NCBI RefSeq assembly: GCF_000276665.1
Contig: NW_004955487.1
Span: 4,396,835-4,460,834 of the forward strand
Source of the DNA: Chinchilla lanigera
Lineage: Eukaryota; Chordata; Mammalia; Rodentia; Chinchillidae
Reading direction: 5' to 3'
Length of the DNA stretch: 64,000 bases
Position numbers and translations under genes: made by a program. Under the pieces are notes generated by a model that worked only from the letters and a program-made list of their open reading frames with translations, was not told the origin of the DNA and ran no database searches. Of the stretch, positions 12,185 to 23,044 are shown in pieces (the stretch's first letter is position 1; the number at the start of each line of letters is the position of its first letter).

Positions 12185-12370
12185 ATGTGTATGATACTGA
12201 GGATTCAATCTTTTCACACTGAGCTACATTTGTAAGCCTATTTTTTTTTATTCTGAGACAGGATCTTCCTAAATTACTAAGTTGCCCAGGCTGGGCTTCA
12301 ATTTGAGGTCCTCCTGCCTCAGCCTCCCAGAGTGCTGGGATTATAGGCTTGCACCACTGTGCCTGGCTGT
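12185..12370 (-). mobile_element. B1-ID dimer SINE, minus strand
   Basis: On the plus strand an ID 3'-half relic comes first ('gatactgaggattcaatctt', 'cactgagctacattt'). It is followed by a T-rich linker and an antisense B1 body ('ctgagacaggatcttcctaa', 'gcctcccagagtgctgggat', 'cttgcaccactgtgcctggc'). The order matches a B1 + A-rich linker + ID dimer read on the minus strand. Confidence 0.88.
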
Positions 12371-12524
12371 GTGTGAACAAGAAGAAAAGAACTGTAATCA
12401 GGAACCACTTAGAAAGGCCAGAAACAGTACAGCTGAGGGTAGAAGTGCAAGGAACCTAGGCTCATAGGTGTAGCAACTGGAACTCAAATCCTAGGCCCAG
12501 GACATGATTGCTGGGCTCTAAGTA
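12371..12524. other. Unassigned DNA
   Basis: Nothing recognised. Confidence 0.35.
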
Positions 12525-12660
12525 AATGTTAAAATTCGCAGGGGCTGAGCTGTCTCACGGAATATCCACCAGCCACATGTGACTACTAAATGTGACTAGT
12601 GTCCTGGAGGAACTGAATATTTGGTTGCGTTTAATTTTAACTAATATAAATGTAAAAGCT
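12525..12660. mobile_element. hAT-type MER DNA transposon fragment
   Basis: 'ccagccacatgtgactacta', 'gaggaactgaatatttgg' and 'tttaattttaactaatataa' follow the well-known mammalian MER element with a 'ccacatgtggctact ... gaggaactgaattttt ... tttaattt' body. I am unsure of the exact family name and orientation. Confidence 0.6.
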
Positions 12661-12867
12661 GAAGACGAATTCAATTGTTAGAAGACTTTTAAATGTGTTT
12701 GGAATAACTCAAGTATGTGACTCACTTTTTTCAATTATGAAATCAAAATACAGATCCTTTATTTCTGATAAAAATCTGGCAACCAAATTGCGTTGCACTG
12801 CTAGTGTGAAATGCACACTAGATTTGTAAGACTTGGTAAGGAAGTACAATGTAAATAACTCAATAAT

Positions 12868-13070
12868 TTTTTTTGCAGTACTGCAGATTAAACGCAGGGC
12901 CTTCACCTGGAGCTACACATTCAGCTTTTTTAAAATGTTTATTATTTTTGTGAGATAAAGACTTGTTAAATTGCTAAACTGCCTAGGCTGGGCTTGAACT
13001 TCTCATCCTCCTGCCTCAGCCTACAGGAGCGCTAGGATTGCAGGCATGTATCACCACATCTGACTCCCAT
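12868..13070 (-). mobile_element. B1-ID dimer SINE, minus strand
   Basis: An ID relic ('cagtactgcagattaaacgc', 'cacctggagctacacattca') precedes a T-rich linker and an antisense B1 body ('tgctaaactgcctaggctgg', 'catcctcctgcctcagccta'). Same architecture and orientation as 12185-12370, but more diverged. Confidence 0.88.
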
Positions 13071-13239
13071 TAATAAGTTTTATATTCATTATATGTTAAA
13101 AAGTTGTCTTAGATATATTGCATTAAATGAAATATATTATTAAAGTTAATTGCAGCTTTATTTTTGTTTCCACAAATGTGGCCAGTAGGCAATTGTAAAC
13201 TGAGCTTGAGGCCCAGCCTGGTTATAGTGGGCAGAAGTG
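13071..13239. other. Unassigned DNA
   Basis: Nothing recognised. Confidence 0.35.
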
Positions 13240-13450
13240 GTAGAGGACTGTCCTCTCACTCCCAGGCCATCCTACATGCGCTGGTCCCTTTCTGTCACTC
13301 TGCAGTGTTGTACTACAGTCCTGGGCCTCACCAGGACACCAGGGCAATGCCCTCTGAGCCGGTTACCAGAACCATAAACAAAATAAACCTGTTTATGTAG
13401 CACCTGGAATCAGGTAGTCTATTATAACAACACAAAACAGACTCAACAGG
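13240..13450 (+). mobile_element. MaLR-type solo LTR, 3' part
   Basis: The end reads 'aaaataaacctgtttatgta', 'caggtagtctattataacaa', 'cacaaaacagactcaac'. This is the polyadenylation region and 3' border of MLT1/MST-like MaLR LTRs ('aataaacctctt ... gtattttgttatagcaacac ... ggactaagac'). The left limit is uncertain. No internal retroviral sequence follows, so it is probably a solo LTR. Confidence 0.6.
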
Positions 13451-13804
13451 AATAAAGGTCAATTTTCATGTACTTTCAAATTGTCCTATAAATGTTCTTA
13501 GGAAGACTATCCCTTCTCCGTTGGGCTCTGGTGTGACTTCTATGATAAACCAACTGCATATTTGCATACATTTCTTTCTGAACTCTGTATTCTGTTGCAT
13601 TTCTGTACCTGCCTATCTCTGTCCTGGTTTCTCCCTTTCTTAATTATTACAGCTTTTAGATCCAGTGTGGAATAGATAGGGTGAATCCTGAATTCCATGG
13701 GCTGTTCTTGCCTTTTAGCAGTTCCATGTAAGTGCTCCATTACACTTCTGAATATGCACAAGTGTGCATGTGCACACTTGCACACACGCATGCACACAAC
13801 TGCT
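13451..13804. other. Unassigned DNA
   Basis: Contains a short alternating 'gcacaagtgtgcatgtgcac' stretch near 13756. No gene. Confidence 0.35.
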
Positions 13805-14215
13805 GGCATTTTAATTGAGATAAAATTAAGTAAATTTTTAAAAATTTGGGAATTATTAAGATCTTAGCTATAGTGAGCCTCCCAATCATTGCACATGAGG
13901 TATGTTCACATTTTGAATCTTTTAGAATGTCAGTCCATCATTTTTATAATTTTACCTATATAATTCTTGTCCATGTGTGGTTAGTGTAGGGAACATAGTT
14001 AAATGTTTTATTGTTATTTTAGGAGATATATTTTCAATTTGATTTTTATACTAACACTTTATTTATTATTACATATGGAATGTTATTTCAGCAACTTGTT
14101 AATCTAATGTTTTGATTATTATAAATTATGTAAAGAACCTGAGATTTCTATGTATATAGTCATATCCACTATAAATAATAATATATCCAGATATCATGTC
14201 TTGGTTTTTCTTGGC
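13805..14215 (-). mobile_element. Old L1 ORF2 fragment (antisense)
   Basis: On the plus strand, 'taaaaatttgggaattatta', 'gagcctcccaatcattgcac' and 'taattcttgtccatgtgtgg' follow the order of antisense L1 ORF2 downstream of the reverse-transcriptase domain ('gagtcttccaatccatgaac ... aattttcttta..gt'). Many stops; non-functional. Confidence 0.6.
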
Positions 14216-15124
14216 TTACCATCCTGGTTAGCATTCCTAGAAAGGATGTAAACAAGGGTAGTGATAAGCAAAAAATTTATCTAATATCTGATCTCAAATG
14301 TGACACTTTCATTGACTGGCTGTTTAGTGTCACGACACATCGTTCAATCTCTACTCTAGGGCAGACTGTAATCCTGTCCCAACAGCAGGAGTAAAGGCAT
14401 GTCTGCTGGGCTCTGCCGTTCTGCACAATATCTGACACCAAACCAAAATTACGAAGCATGAAAAAGTTAAGAATACCTCTGAACGGCAAAGAGACAATGC
14501 TCCGAATCATACCCAGGTTTGTTGCAGGTGTTGAAACTCTCAGAAGAGGGGTATAAAATAATTGCCCTTAATCCATCTCTAGTCTAAAAGGGGGGTTCTA
14601 TGCAAGGCCATGTGGACTTCAGCAGAGAGAAGGGAACAATAAGAGAGGATCAGGTCAGATTCCTAGGCCCAGAAAGAGAGCAGAGAAGTGCCCCAAGTCA
14701 GCTGCTGTGGATCTGACACTACCCAGCACGGAATCTGTGAACTTGAGGAGAGGTGAATAGTAGTCACCCACCTGCACCACAGAAGAGGGAAGGAATGCAG
14801 CCAGGACAGGCAGGAGCTGGGAGAGCCTGTCTAAGGATCTGACTGTGAGCTTGGAATACTGGGAAGATGGTGGAGGGAAGCAAAAGAAATATTTTAAAAA
14901 GTAATGGTTGAAATTTTTCTAAAAGTAAAATAGTCACTGGATCCCTATAAAGGTAATTACCAAAAAAAAAAAAAAAAAAAAAGCCAAAAGGAAAACAAAA
15001 CAATTTCCCAACATTGTCAAATGTCTAAGCACAGCCCTCAATTCTAACTAAATAATCAGATTTTTAAAAAATAGTATTGTAAAATCAATTTTATGTAACC
15101 TCACCCACCCAAAAAAAAAAAAAA
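14216..15124. other. Unassigned DNA with a 22-base poly-A tract
   Basis: No gene visible. An uninterrupted A tract runs at about 14961-14982 and another at 15110-15124. Either could be a retroposon tail, but the sequence to their left is not a repeat I recognise. Confidence 0.4.
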
Positions 15125-15428
15125 TTGTAGGTAGAATCCTCATCCTCCACTGAGATGGAGCCTTTGCGGGATGATTCAGGCTTGAGGCCATCAGGATTTG
15201 GGCCCAAGATGGGATGAGGGAAGCCACAGCTCTCTGTCTCTCTCGCCATCTGAGGACACACCCAGGAGGCAGCCATCTGCGAGTCAGGTAATGGGCCATC
15301 AGCGACACCGGGTTTGCTGGCACCACGATCTTGGATTTGCTGAAGAACTGTGAGACATAGATGTCTGTTGTTTAAGTCTGTGCTATTTTGTTATAGCAGC
15401 CCAGGCTGAGCAATATCAGTAGGCATAT
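15125..15428 (+). mobile_element. MLT1-type MaLR LTR
   Basis: Characteristic MLT1 phrases occur in order: 'atctgaggacacacccagga', 'ggcagccatctgcgagtcag', 'gctggcaccacgatcttgga', 'gaagaactgtgagacataga' and 'tctgttgtttaagtctgtgc'. They are followed by 'tattttgttatagcagccca'. No internal region flanks it, so it is an ancient solo LTR. It retains several CpGs and an unusually good match for its age. Confidence 0.88.
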
Positions 15429-15654
15429 AGGAAATCACCACACGCAGTTACGGAATACTCATTATTTTTAAGTGCTTATGGAATGTTTACCAAAACTCCC
15501 CATATGTTGGGCTGTGAAGCAGGATTCACCATATTTTCTAAGACTGACGTTCCATAGAATGTGTACCACTCGTGGTAGTAGAGTTCATGTGGGATATGTT
15601 TTATTAACAACCTTAGTCTTCTTATTCTGTGCTCTGTGATACAATGAATATTTA
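15429..15654. other. Unassigned DNA
   Basis: Nothing recognised. Confidence 0.35.
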
Positions 15655-15965
15655 CAGATTTTTCTTTTCATTGCTTATGGTTGGCACACAATAATTGTAC
15701 ATATTTTTGGGATAGAATGTAAAGTCTTGTTGCATGCATACGTTGTATAATAATCAAATCAGAGTAAGTAGATAACAATCACCTTAATTACTTATCATTT
15801 TCTTTGTGATGAGAATGTTCAAAACTGTCTAGTGATTTTGAAATATATGCTATTGTTTTCTCTAGTCATTCTACTATGCAAAAGAATACCAGATGTATTA
15901 CTCCTATTTAACTGTAACTTTTGCCTGTTAATCAGTATCTCTCCATCCCCCTCTCCCCTCCTCCT
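15655..15965 (-). mobile_element. L1 3' UTR (antisense)
   Basis: 'cacacaataattgtacatat', 'ataatcaaatcagagtaagt', 'ttgtgatgagaatgttcaaa', 'ttctactatgcaaaagaata' and 'atcagtatctctccatcccc' give the complete antisense pattern of an L1MA/L1MB-like 3' UTR. Divergence is moderate. Confidence 0.88.
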
Positions 15966-17589
15966 CTTCCTGGTTGTACCATGATAGAGAAACAAGTGAC
16001 CTCTTCAATAATTGTTCTCATAGGAATAGAGAGTAGAATAATGGTTAATATTCAGATTTCTTCATTAACACAAATCAAGGGATATAAATGTATCTTGAAA
16101 TGGACAAAAACATAGCTGCTGTTAATTTTGGATTTATCAATATGATCACTTTAATTATTAATCTCTGAGAGAACAGTCTTGCTAGAACACATCTTGTCTC
16201 CAAGTGAAAAGCCATACTATGGACTCCTGGTGGACTGGGGTTGGTGTGTGGGAGGCCCATCTCTTCCCTAACCTGTCCACACTGCTTGTTATCAGGGTGG
16301 TTCAATCTGGATTGGAAGGTCTCTCTCACCAGCCCTCGCACAAAGTCTGCTCATCTCTTTGATTCTCACCATGAGAAAGTGACCATGACAAGTTGCTTCC
16401 CTTGTTCTATTGCTAAGGCAAATGTGAGCCATGCTGATGCCTTTGCTGGTTGGGTCTCCTCGTCCACATTGGGGAATGACCACCATACCTGATCTCCTAC
16501 TGTCTAAATTTGTATGGATCCTGCAATTAGATGTGTTTCTGAACCACCAACAAAGGATCTTCCCTTTTGTATCTATGTAAGTACTCCTGGCTGAGTGACC
16601 ATTCTTTCTCCCTGGTGTTTCACAGGCCCCAGTCACAGAGACAGAGGGACAAAGCTTCGGCCCCAGGCAGGCCCAGGCCCTGGGGATCTCTGCTGGGGCA
16701 GTGGGTTGATGAGTGGAAATGGAGTCAGGACTTGGTTCTGTAGTTCCAAATTTAGCATCCACACCTACTCCACTGCAGGTCTGCAGGACCTTGGCTGTCT
16801 TTGAAGCAGAAGCTCAAGTTTGCTCTTCTTCAAACAAGAATGTGGAGGGAAACACTACTTCTCAGTTCCCCTTGAGTTGAAATATCAGTAAAGCTGACCA
16901 CACTAGCTAGTCTATTCTGGATAGCATGACCTGGTGCATGGTTGGATAGAAGTCTCTGCCTCTGGTGTTTTTCTTGTCAAGCATTGCTTCCTGATTCTTA
17001 CTGGATATGAGCCTGAAGTCCAGATGGAGACAGAGGTGAGAACCGATGATGGCAGACCCTGATAAAGCCTGTAGAAGGGAGAAATGATCCTGATAAGTGC
17101 ACCCCTTAATTGGCTGATGCTGCTACCACACTAGACAGGAAGCACTTTGAGGGAAGGCTCTCATTCACCAGTAGTTCCTCAGAGCTTTCCCAGGAGAGAA
17201 CTTCCAAGGTACTTAGAAAAACACATCTTCTTCAAATATTATGGACTTATTTGTGCAGTGAGAAAGACCTTCGTGAAATCTGTAGTCAGATGTTACCTGT
17301 GTTGTTAAGCAGGTCTCTAAAGCCCATGGGAGAAGTGAAAAAAATGTTTGTGGAATGAATGAGTTGAAGAGTCCAGTACTCTTGTGAATTGTCATTCGAT
17401 AAAGATGCATTTTGGTCTCCATGGGAACCAGCCCTCTCCTCTTGCTCCTTCTCCTGCGACATCATTATGTAAAGTGCATAGCTAGACTCAGTCTGCTCTA
17501 ACTTGGCGGTTGACAGTAATTTTTCAGTTGCAGGATCCTTGTAGGATGATAGAAAGGCTCCTCAATGCAGGGAGTCATTGTTGGCTTTT
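15966..17589. other. Unassigned unique DNA
   Basis: No gene, RNA or certain repeat. The 156-residue minus-strand frame (16762 to 16292) has no recognisable domain and overlaps plus-strand frames of similar quality. Confidence 0.4.
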
Positions 17590-17890
17590 CTTTTCCTTGA
17601 TAGTTATATCTTTAATTTTTAAAGAAATCTTTAGACTCTGTTAATGTATATCCACCAACAGAGTATGAGAGTTCCCCTGTCTTCACCTCCTCACCAGCAT
17701 TTGTCTTGCTTTTATGTTTTGACTTTTTGATAATAGACATTTTAACTGGGGTAAGACAATATCACATTGTAATTTTGATTTGAATCTTCCTGATGAATTA
17801 TGATACTGAGGAGTTTTTCATATATTTCTTGGCCATTTATATAACTTCTTTCTATTCTAATGTCTATTCTAATCATCCTTTAAAAAAATA
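17590..17890 (-). mobile_element. L1 3' region fragment (antisense)
   Basis: 'gtatatccaccaacagagta', 'cacctcctcaccagcatttg', 'gacattttaactggggtaag' and 'gatttgaatcttcctgatga' are the antisense of the L1 ORF2 end and adjacent 3' region. No frame survives. Confidence 0.8.
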
Positions 17891-18929
17891 AGGAAATATC
17901 CCTAACTTTCTAGAAACTTCAGCCAATTTTTATTTTCTTCCTTGAAGATGCATTAGTTGAAAAACTAAGAAAGAGCTTCACTACTATAAGCCAGGAATAA
18001 ATTTTTACATGTGTAGGCCAAGAACACTTGGTATTTGGTTAGTGCTTGATAGTCTTAGGTGCCCCTCCTTCCCTGCCTCAGGAAGCCATAGACCCCTGAG
18101 AGAATCAGACAGTCATCGGTTTGAGGGAAATGGAAGATAAGTCACAGGGGGCCAGACCCTCCATCTGCCACTTTACCTTGAATTTCAATCTCTGTGGAAA
18201 TCAGCTGATAAACTATGTAGCATGTGGTTCAAGGCAAGTTCAGTGGCTAATTAAACCTGCTGATCAGTCATGATTGAATTACACAACACACCCCTAGCAT
18301 CATTTTTTCTGAGGCCTCCATGAATGTCAGAGGAATTAGAGTGAATCCAGATGTTTGTTTGACAGTGACTTTGTGGGCTTTAAGCTTTTATAAAATAATT
18401 CACGAAGGCCAAGGGTCACTTTGATAATTTCTAATTTGGTGCATGGTATTTGAGAAAATGTAATCTTCATGATGGAAGGAATGCTAGAGTCCACACAAGT
18501 CAAGCCTTGCTTTTTCATCGGTGGAGAAACCTTAGTTCCACAGGTGCTCAGGTTCCTGCAGTGCCCCGAGGACAGCTAGAACTAGACACCTGGCTTATGG
18601 TTCTTTGCAACATCCATCACCATGCAGCCTTGGGACCCTGTACCATGAAGATATGCAGCCCCATAGGTCTATTTGGAAGCTGATGACTTGGTATTTAGGA
18701 ATATAATATCCTGTGAGCACAGTTCTGCAGACAGCGAATGTATCCCAAAGTGCGTCCAGAAAAGCTAATTTAACCTGAACTGTGGCCAAAGTAGAACCAG
18801 GATATGGCAGTGGTTGTAAATTCCTGGCTAGCAAGGATCTTTAGGACTATACTCTGAATAACTAAGGTTTCTGGGTAGCTACAGATTTATTTTTGTAATT
18901 CTAAAATATATTTCAAACTTTGTTCATTC
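17891..18929. other. Unassigned unique DNA
   Basis: No gene or repeat recognised. Confidence 0.4.
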
Positions 18930-19237
18930 ATTGACTGAAGAAAACTGAGTACATGTTGTGCGCTAATCACAGCTCTCAGTACAGGGATAGAGGGGTGGGC
19001 AGGAAGGTAGAATCGTGCTGCAGAGACGGCCTGGTCTAAAGTGGGGAACAGAAAACACACTCAGTTACACACCATGTGGGAGTGGGAACAGGAACAGTGC
19101 TGGAGGGGAAAGTAAGGCTGGGGAGGTCAGAGGGACTGACAGAGGGGAACATGGGATTCGAGTCAGCAGGTCACCACAGATAGCCATCGCTGTGTTGGTA
19201 TCTCCAAAACTGCAGGGAGAGGGAGAGAGACAGTGAC

Positions 19238-19286
<49 letters not shown>

Positions 19287-19650
19287 TGCAGAAGAAGAGC
19301 ATTCCAAAAAGGGGAGCACAGTTTTCCAAGCCGTGTGACATACACAGAGGCCCACATTGCTGCAGTGGATGAAACACTCATGAGGAAAGGTAGGTGTGAA
19401 ATCAGAGGAGGAACAAGAAGCCACATCAGGAAGGTCTTTGTAAACCAATGAAGAGAATTTTGCCTTTTATTTTTAATGAACTGAGCGCCACTTCATGAAT
19501 TTGAGTAGAGTAGAAGATGATTTAAGTTCTTAAAAGGATCACTCTAGTTTTGTTGATGTTTCTGAGAGTAGACTTGGTCAATGAAAAGAAAATATAAGTG
19601 GCTATGCTCTGCAGCTTTTGCAATAGTCAGTGGCTTTTCTAGGCTGGTGG
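18930..19650 (+). mobile_element. Ancient mammalian interspersed repeat, split by (TG)n
   Basis: The order of phrases fits one ancient mammal-wide element: 'acatgttgtgcgctaatcac', 'gaagaagagcattccaaaaa', 'gaaggtctttgtaaaccaat', 'aaggatcactctagtttt', 'tgcaatagtcagtgg'. The consensus pattern is 'gtgccaggcactgttctagg ... gaagagcattccaggcag ... gggccttgtaggcca ... gatcactctggctgct ... attgcagtagtccagg'. I do not give a family name with confidence. Confidence 0.65.
19239..19285. repeat. (TG)n microsatellite
   Basis: About 23 uninterrupted TG units, inside the ancient repeat at 18930-19650. Frames reading through it give Cys-Val or Thr-His repeats and are artefacts. Confidence 0.98.
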
Positions 19651-19884
19651 TAGTAGATGAGGGAAGCAGGGGATCCTGTTCTGGTTGCAATTTGGAAACT
19701 TATTTATTGATTTTTGGTCTCAGCAGGAAAAGAACATGGCCTTGCCTTTCTTGAGGGGAGGGGTGCAAGCAGCAAGCCTGGAGAGGAGACAGAAAACACA
19801 TCTGGATGTGTTGAAGCTGTGATATCTAGCAGCATCCACCTGCACATGTCAAGGTAGCACTGGAAACTACAGATCGGGAAGGCA
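19651..19884. other. Unassigned DNA
   Basis: Nothing certain. It may be the tail of the preceding ancient repeat. Confidence 0.3.
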
Positions 19885-20160
19885 ACAAATTCCTCAGTAA
19901 ATCAGACACATGTGGCTTCTCTCATGGAGAAACCCAGTGTACAAATAAAGAGCAAAGTCAAAGATAGACAATAGGAAGTAGAGAGGTAGATCTTTCTCAA
20001 GTGAGAAGGGAATCATGAGATGGAGGGAGGAGGAGCAAGAAGACAGGAAGGAGACGAAAACAGAAGGCAGCTGTGTGCTGTCCGTGCACCAGCTCCCCGT
20101 GGTGAGTGTGATCATTGTGTACTACAAACATGGTCTCATAAAAATGAAAACTTAAAAAAA
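19885..20160 (+). mobile_element. L1 3' UTR, second copy
   Basis: Shares 'aggaagtagagaggtagatc', the G/A-rich 'gatggagggaggaggagcaa', 'gtgcaccagctccccgtg' and 'ataaaaatgaaaacttaaaa' with 9420-9618, in the same order and orientation. A short A-rich tail ends it. Confidence 0.78.
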
Positions 20161-20574
20161 ACAAGTGCAAATGTTCTAATCTTTTTAAACAAGAACATGT
20201 GTGAGACCAGTCCCTGATCTCAGGTACATTACCTGCATCTCTGGGATACAGGATCCTCAGACACTCTCGGGGGCTGGAGGGCTCCTCAGTCCATAGATGC
20301 TGTCCATCTGTGATTTCAGAATCAACTTCTGTCTCAATCATTCCTTGCTGCTTATTATCACATCTTGATGTGCTCAGAATATCTCTGGCCAGGAATCCAG
20401 AGTGTATTGGAGGAAGAAAGCAAAGATGAGGACTAAATCTCTTGGCTTTTAGAGAAATGCTTTGCGTTTGGAAAAAAGAATCATTCCTAATAAGAAACTA
20501 GAAGGAATGGGCAGAGGGATCACAGGAAGGTGAAGCATGTGACATGGTGGAGTCACTGGCAAGGAGCATGGTTA
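20161..20574. other. Unassigned DNA
   Basis: No gene or repeat recognised. Confidence 0.4.
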
Positions 20575-20790
20575 GAAGGTATCAGTCAGTTTTCCGGTAC
20601 TGTAATGGTACCTGAGAGAATCAGCAGGAAGGGGCCAGGTCCCAGTCACCTACAAGGGCACATGTCCAAGCACCAGAAGACTCCATGGCTCCACCTCCTA
20701 AAGGTTCCTCCACCTCCCTATAGCTCCACCCTGAGGACAGAGTTTTCAACACATGTGGTTTGGGGACAACCTAGGCCTTGAACACATAGA
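20575..20790 (+). mobile_element. Rodent interspersed repeat, family X, partial copy
   Basis: 'cagtcagttttccggtactg', 'ggtacctgagagaatcagca', 'ctccacctcctaaaggttcc' and 'acatgtggtttggggacaac' follow the layout of the longer copies at 51504-51972 and 53048-53430. The middle is missing or rearranged. The family is unnamed here; its class is uncertain. Confidence 0.5.
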
Positions 20791-21814
20791 GGGTAGGAAG
20801 CGTCCATCAGGGTACAAAACACAAAGCATCAAGCCCTCCACAGTCACTGCAGTGCTTTCCAGCAGATTTTGCTCCCTGCACAGCTGGAGGTTCCTTCCTA
20901 ACCAGCAGCAGGCTCGGAGCTCTTCCCAAGCATTGTTGTGAGCACCACTGTTGTCCCAAGACAGCAGAGACCTCTCTGGGCCAGGCAGGGTGCTGCACTG
21001 TGATGTCTCTCAATATAAATAACACCCAGAGTTGGTTGGGGGCAGTTTTCATCAGGGGTGTAGCGGAGCCTTTGCTGAGATGGGACACTCCAAGCAAGCC
21101 CTTGTGGCAGCGAGCAGCGTGGCTGAGTGTGGGGACATCGGGGTGAAGAGCACACAGAGGCACAGCATGTGGGGCATGTCGGAGACAGAGGGAATCAGTG
21201 TCTAGGAGCAAAGGAAACAGGGCTGAGCATACCAAGCAGTATGTGTGTGCACGCTCATGTGTAAGGAACCTGCTGCCAGCTATCTTTTCAAGGTGGCTAA
21301 TGCTACCCTTTGCTCAGACCTGGAGGGAGACTAGCTGTGGAATTAAGCTGGTTTTCCTCGTCCTCGATACATCTTGGAAGTTGGTTTTCTCACATCAGAT
21401 CTTCAACCGCTTAACTTTTCAGCTAGCACGACTGTGTGCTGTTAGTAGTGGACAGCATGTCCTCCCTCATCCCAGCCAGGGCCCTCCAGAGCAGTGGGAC
21501 ATACTGGCCACATGCTGGACCACAGGCCTTTGTCCTGCACTCCTGGAACTCTGGACATATGATCACTGATCACTGTTCCCATTGTGTTCTCCCTGTCATT
21601 CTGTGTTTAGATCTTTAATAAATCACCTCTGTGACTATTTTAGGCTAAAAGAAAAGTGCAAAGATTGTATGCATTGGATTCATCTCTTTGGTAAAATTTT
21701 TTAAGGTCAGTTTTTATTTTTTAAAAATTTATTACATTTTTTGTTTTATCCAATAAATGTTCTTTATTGAGATGATCACATGCATTTCCTCATTTAAGTT
21801 AATCATTTTATTAT
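20791..21814. other. Unassigned unique DNA
   Basis: No gene supported. 'atctttaataaatcacctct' near 21610 includes AATAAA, but nothing upstream makes it a credible gene end. Confidence 0.4.
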
Positions 21815-21990
21815 TGTTGTTTTAATTATAGATGCTTATGGGTACAGTGTGACAAGTCCATGCATGTAACCATCTAATGCTCAAATTCAAGTAGCTAACA
21901 TTTCCAACTCCTTAAACAGTTTTTAAAACATTTTTGATTAAGGCATGGTAAGTATACATATATTTGAGGTACAGAGTGATATTTAAATTT
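21815..21990 (-). mobile_element. L1 3' UTR fragments (antisense)
   Basis: 'gatgcttatgggtacagtgt' and 'catctaatgctcaaattcaa' resemble the antisense L1 3' UTR. A second diverged piece follows ('gtatacatatatttgaggta'). Confidence 0.5.
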
Positions 21991-22690
21991 ATATAGGGTT
22001 GTGCTCCTAGGAAAACTCCTACTTGATTTTTGTTTTTGGTGTTTAAACAAGATACACACACATTATTTTTTGCTAGTATTTTACTTCAAATTTCTCATCT
22101 GTCTTCTTAGGAAGTTTGGCTCTTTTTTTCTGCTAATGTGTTTTGTTTCATTTGTTTTATTCAAGGTTACTATAACTTCAAAAATTATTTGAGTTATTTC
22201 TCTTTTTTTCTGTACTTTGGAATGTTTGGGACAAATGTTGAATTACTATTACAGATTGGGTTCCAGTCCACCTGGAAACATTTGGTGCTGGAGATCCCTG
22301 GGGAGGTTATTAAATGGTTCAGTTTTGTCACCATTAAAGAACTCTCCTAGTTTTACCCTTCTATTTGAGTCAATGTTTGGAAATTATACTTTTGTAGCAA
22401 CTTGGCCATTTTGTTAAAGTTTTCAAATTTACTGGCGTATCTGTTTATAATAATTTTCTATCATTTATTTTCTTTAGATTCAGTGGTTTTACACACTGTC
22501 GGTCCTATCAATATTTACCTGCACCTTATCTCCTTTTTTTCATAATCAAGTGTCTCAATTTATTTTTTATCTTTTATCTTTTGGAAGATAATCAACTCTG
22601 TTATAGATTTTTTAGTTCTGTTAATAGTTGCTCTTATCCTTAGCACCTACATTTTCTTGCTGGATGTTTTCCTGTTATTCTGCCTGCCTT
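21991..22690 (-). mobile_element. Possible old L1 ORF2 (antisense)
   Basis: The strand is T-rich throughout. 'gatagattttttagttctg' and 'tttgttaaagttttcaaa' resemble the antisense of the L1 linker region. No frame is maintained. Assignment is tentative. Confidence 0.4.
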
Positions 22691-23044
22691 CTTGTCCTAA
22701 GTGAGCACCAGGCTGTGACTTTCTTCTAAGCCTCAGGTAGCCTCTGTCCCACCACAGGGCCCATAGCTGGTGTGCAGTTTCACCCGGTTACACCGAGCAC
22801 CGCTCCTGAGTATTTCTTATTGCCACTCGCGGATGATGCTAAAGTAGTGTTGCCAGTACATTTTGTATTTCGGTTGAGCTCGATGCTGGTTGATTTGGCT
22901 GCAGCTGGGACCATACCACAGCTGGGAATCATCCTGCCTGGGCTTTGCTGTGTAAGAACAATGCATATAACAGACTTTGGTCACTTCAGCACTGCTTCAT
23001 CACCCTTCCTGTCCTGTCCTTCCCCTTAGTTTCCCATGTTTTGG
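22691..23044. other. Unassigned DNA
   Basis: Nothing recognised. A few CpGs at 22780-22890. Confidence 0.35.

Noticed and set aside
11859..12380. 173-residue minus-strand frame
   Set aside because: Its start lies in a B1-ID dimer and its end in a B1. SINE read-through of this kind is common.
19065..19451. Overlapping frames on both strands through (TG)n
   Set aside because: Thr-His and Cys-Val repeats come from the dinucleotide repeat.
21595..21660. Gene 3' end with polyadenylation signal
   Set aside because: AATAAA occurs often by chance in AT-rich DNA, and no upstream exon supports it.
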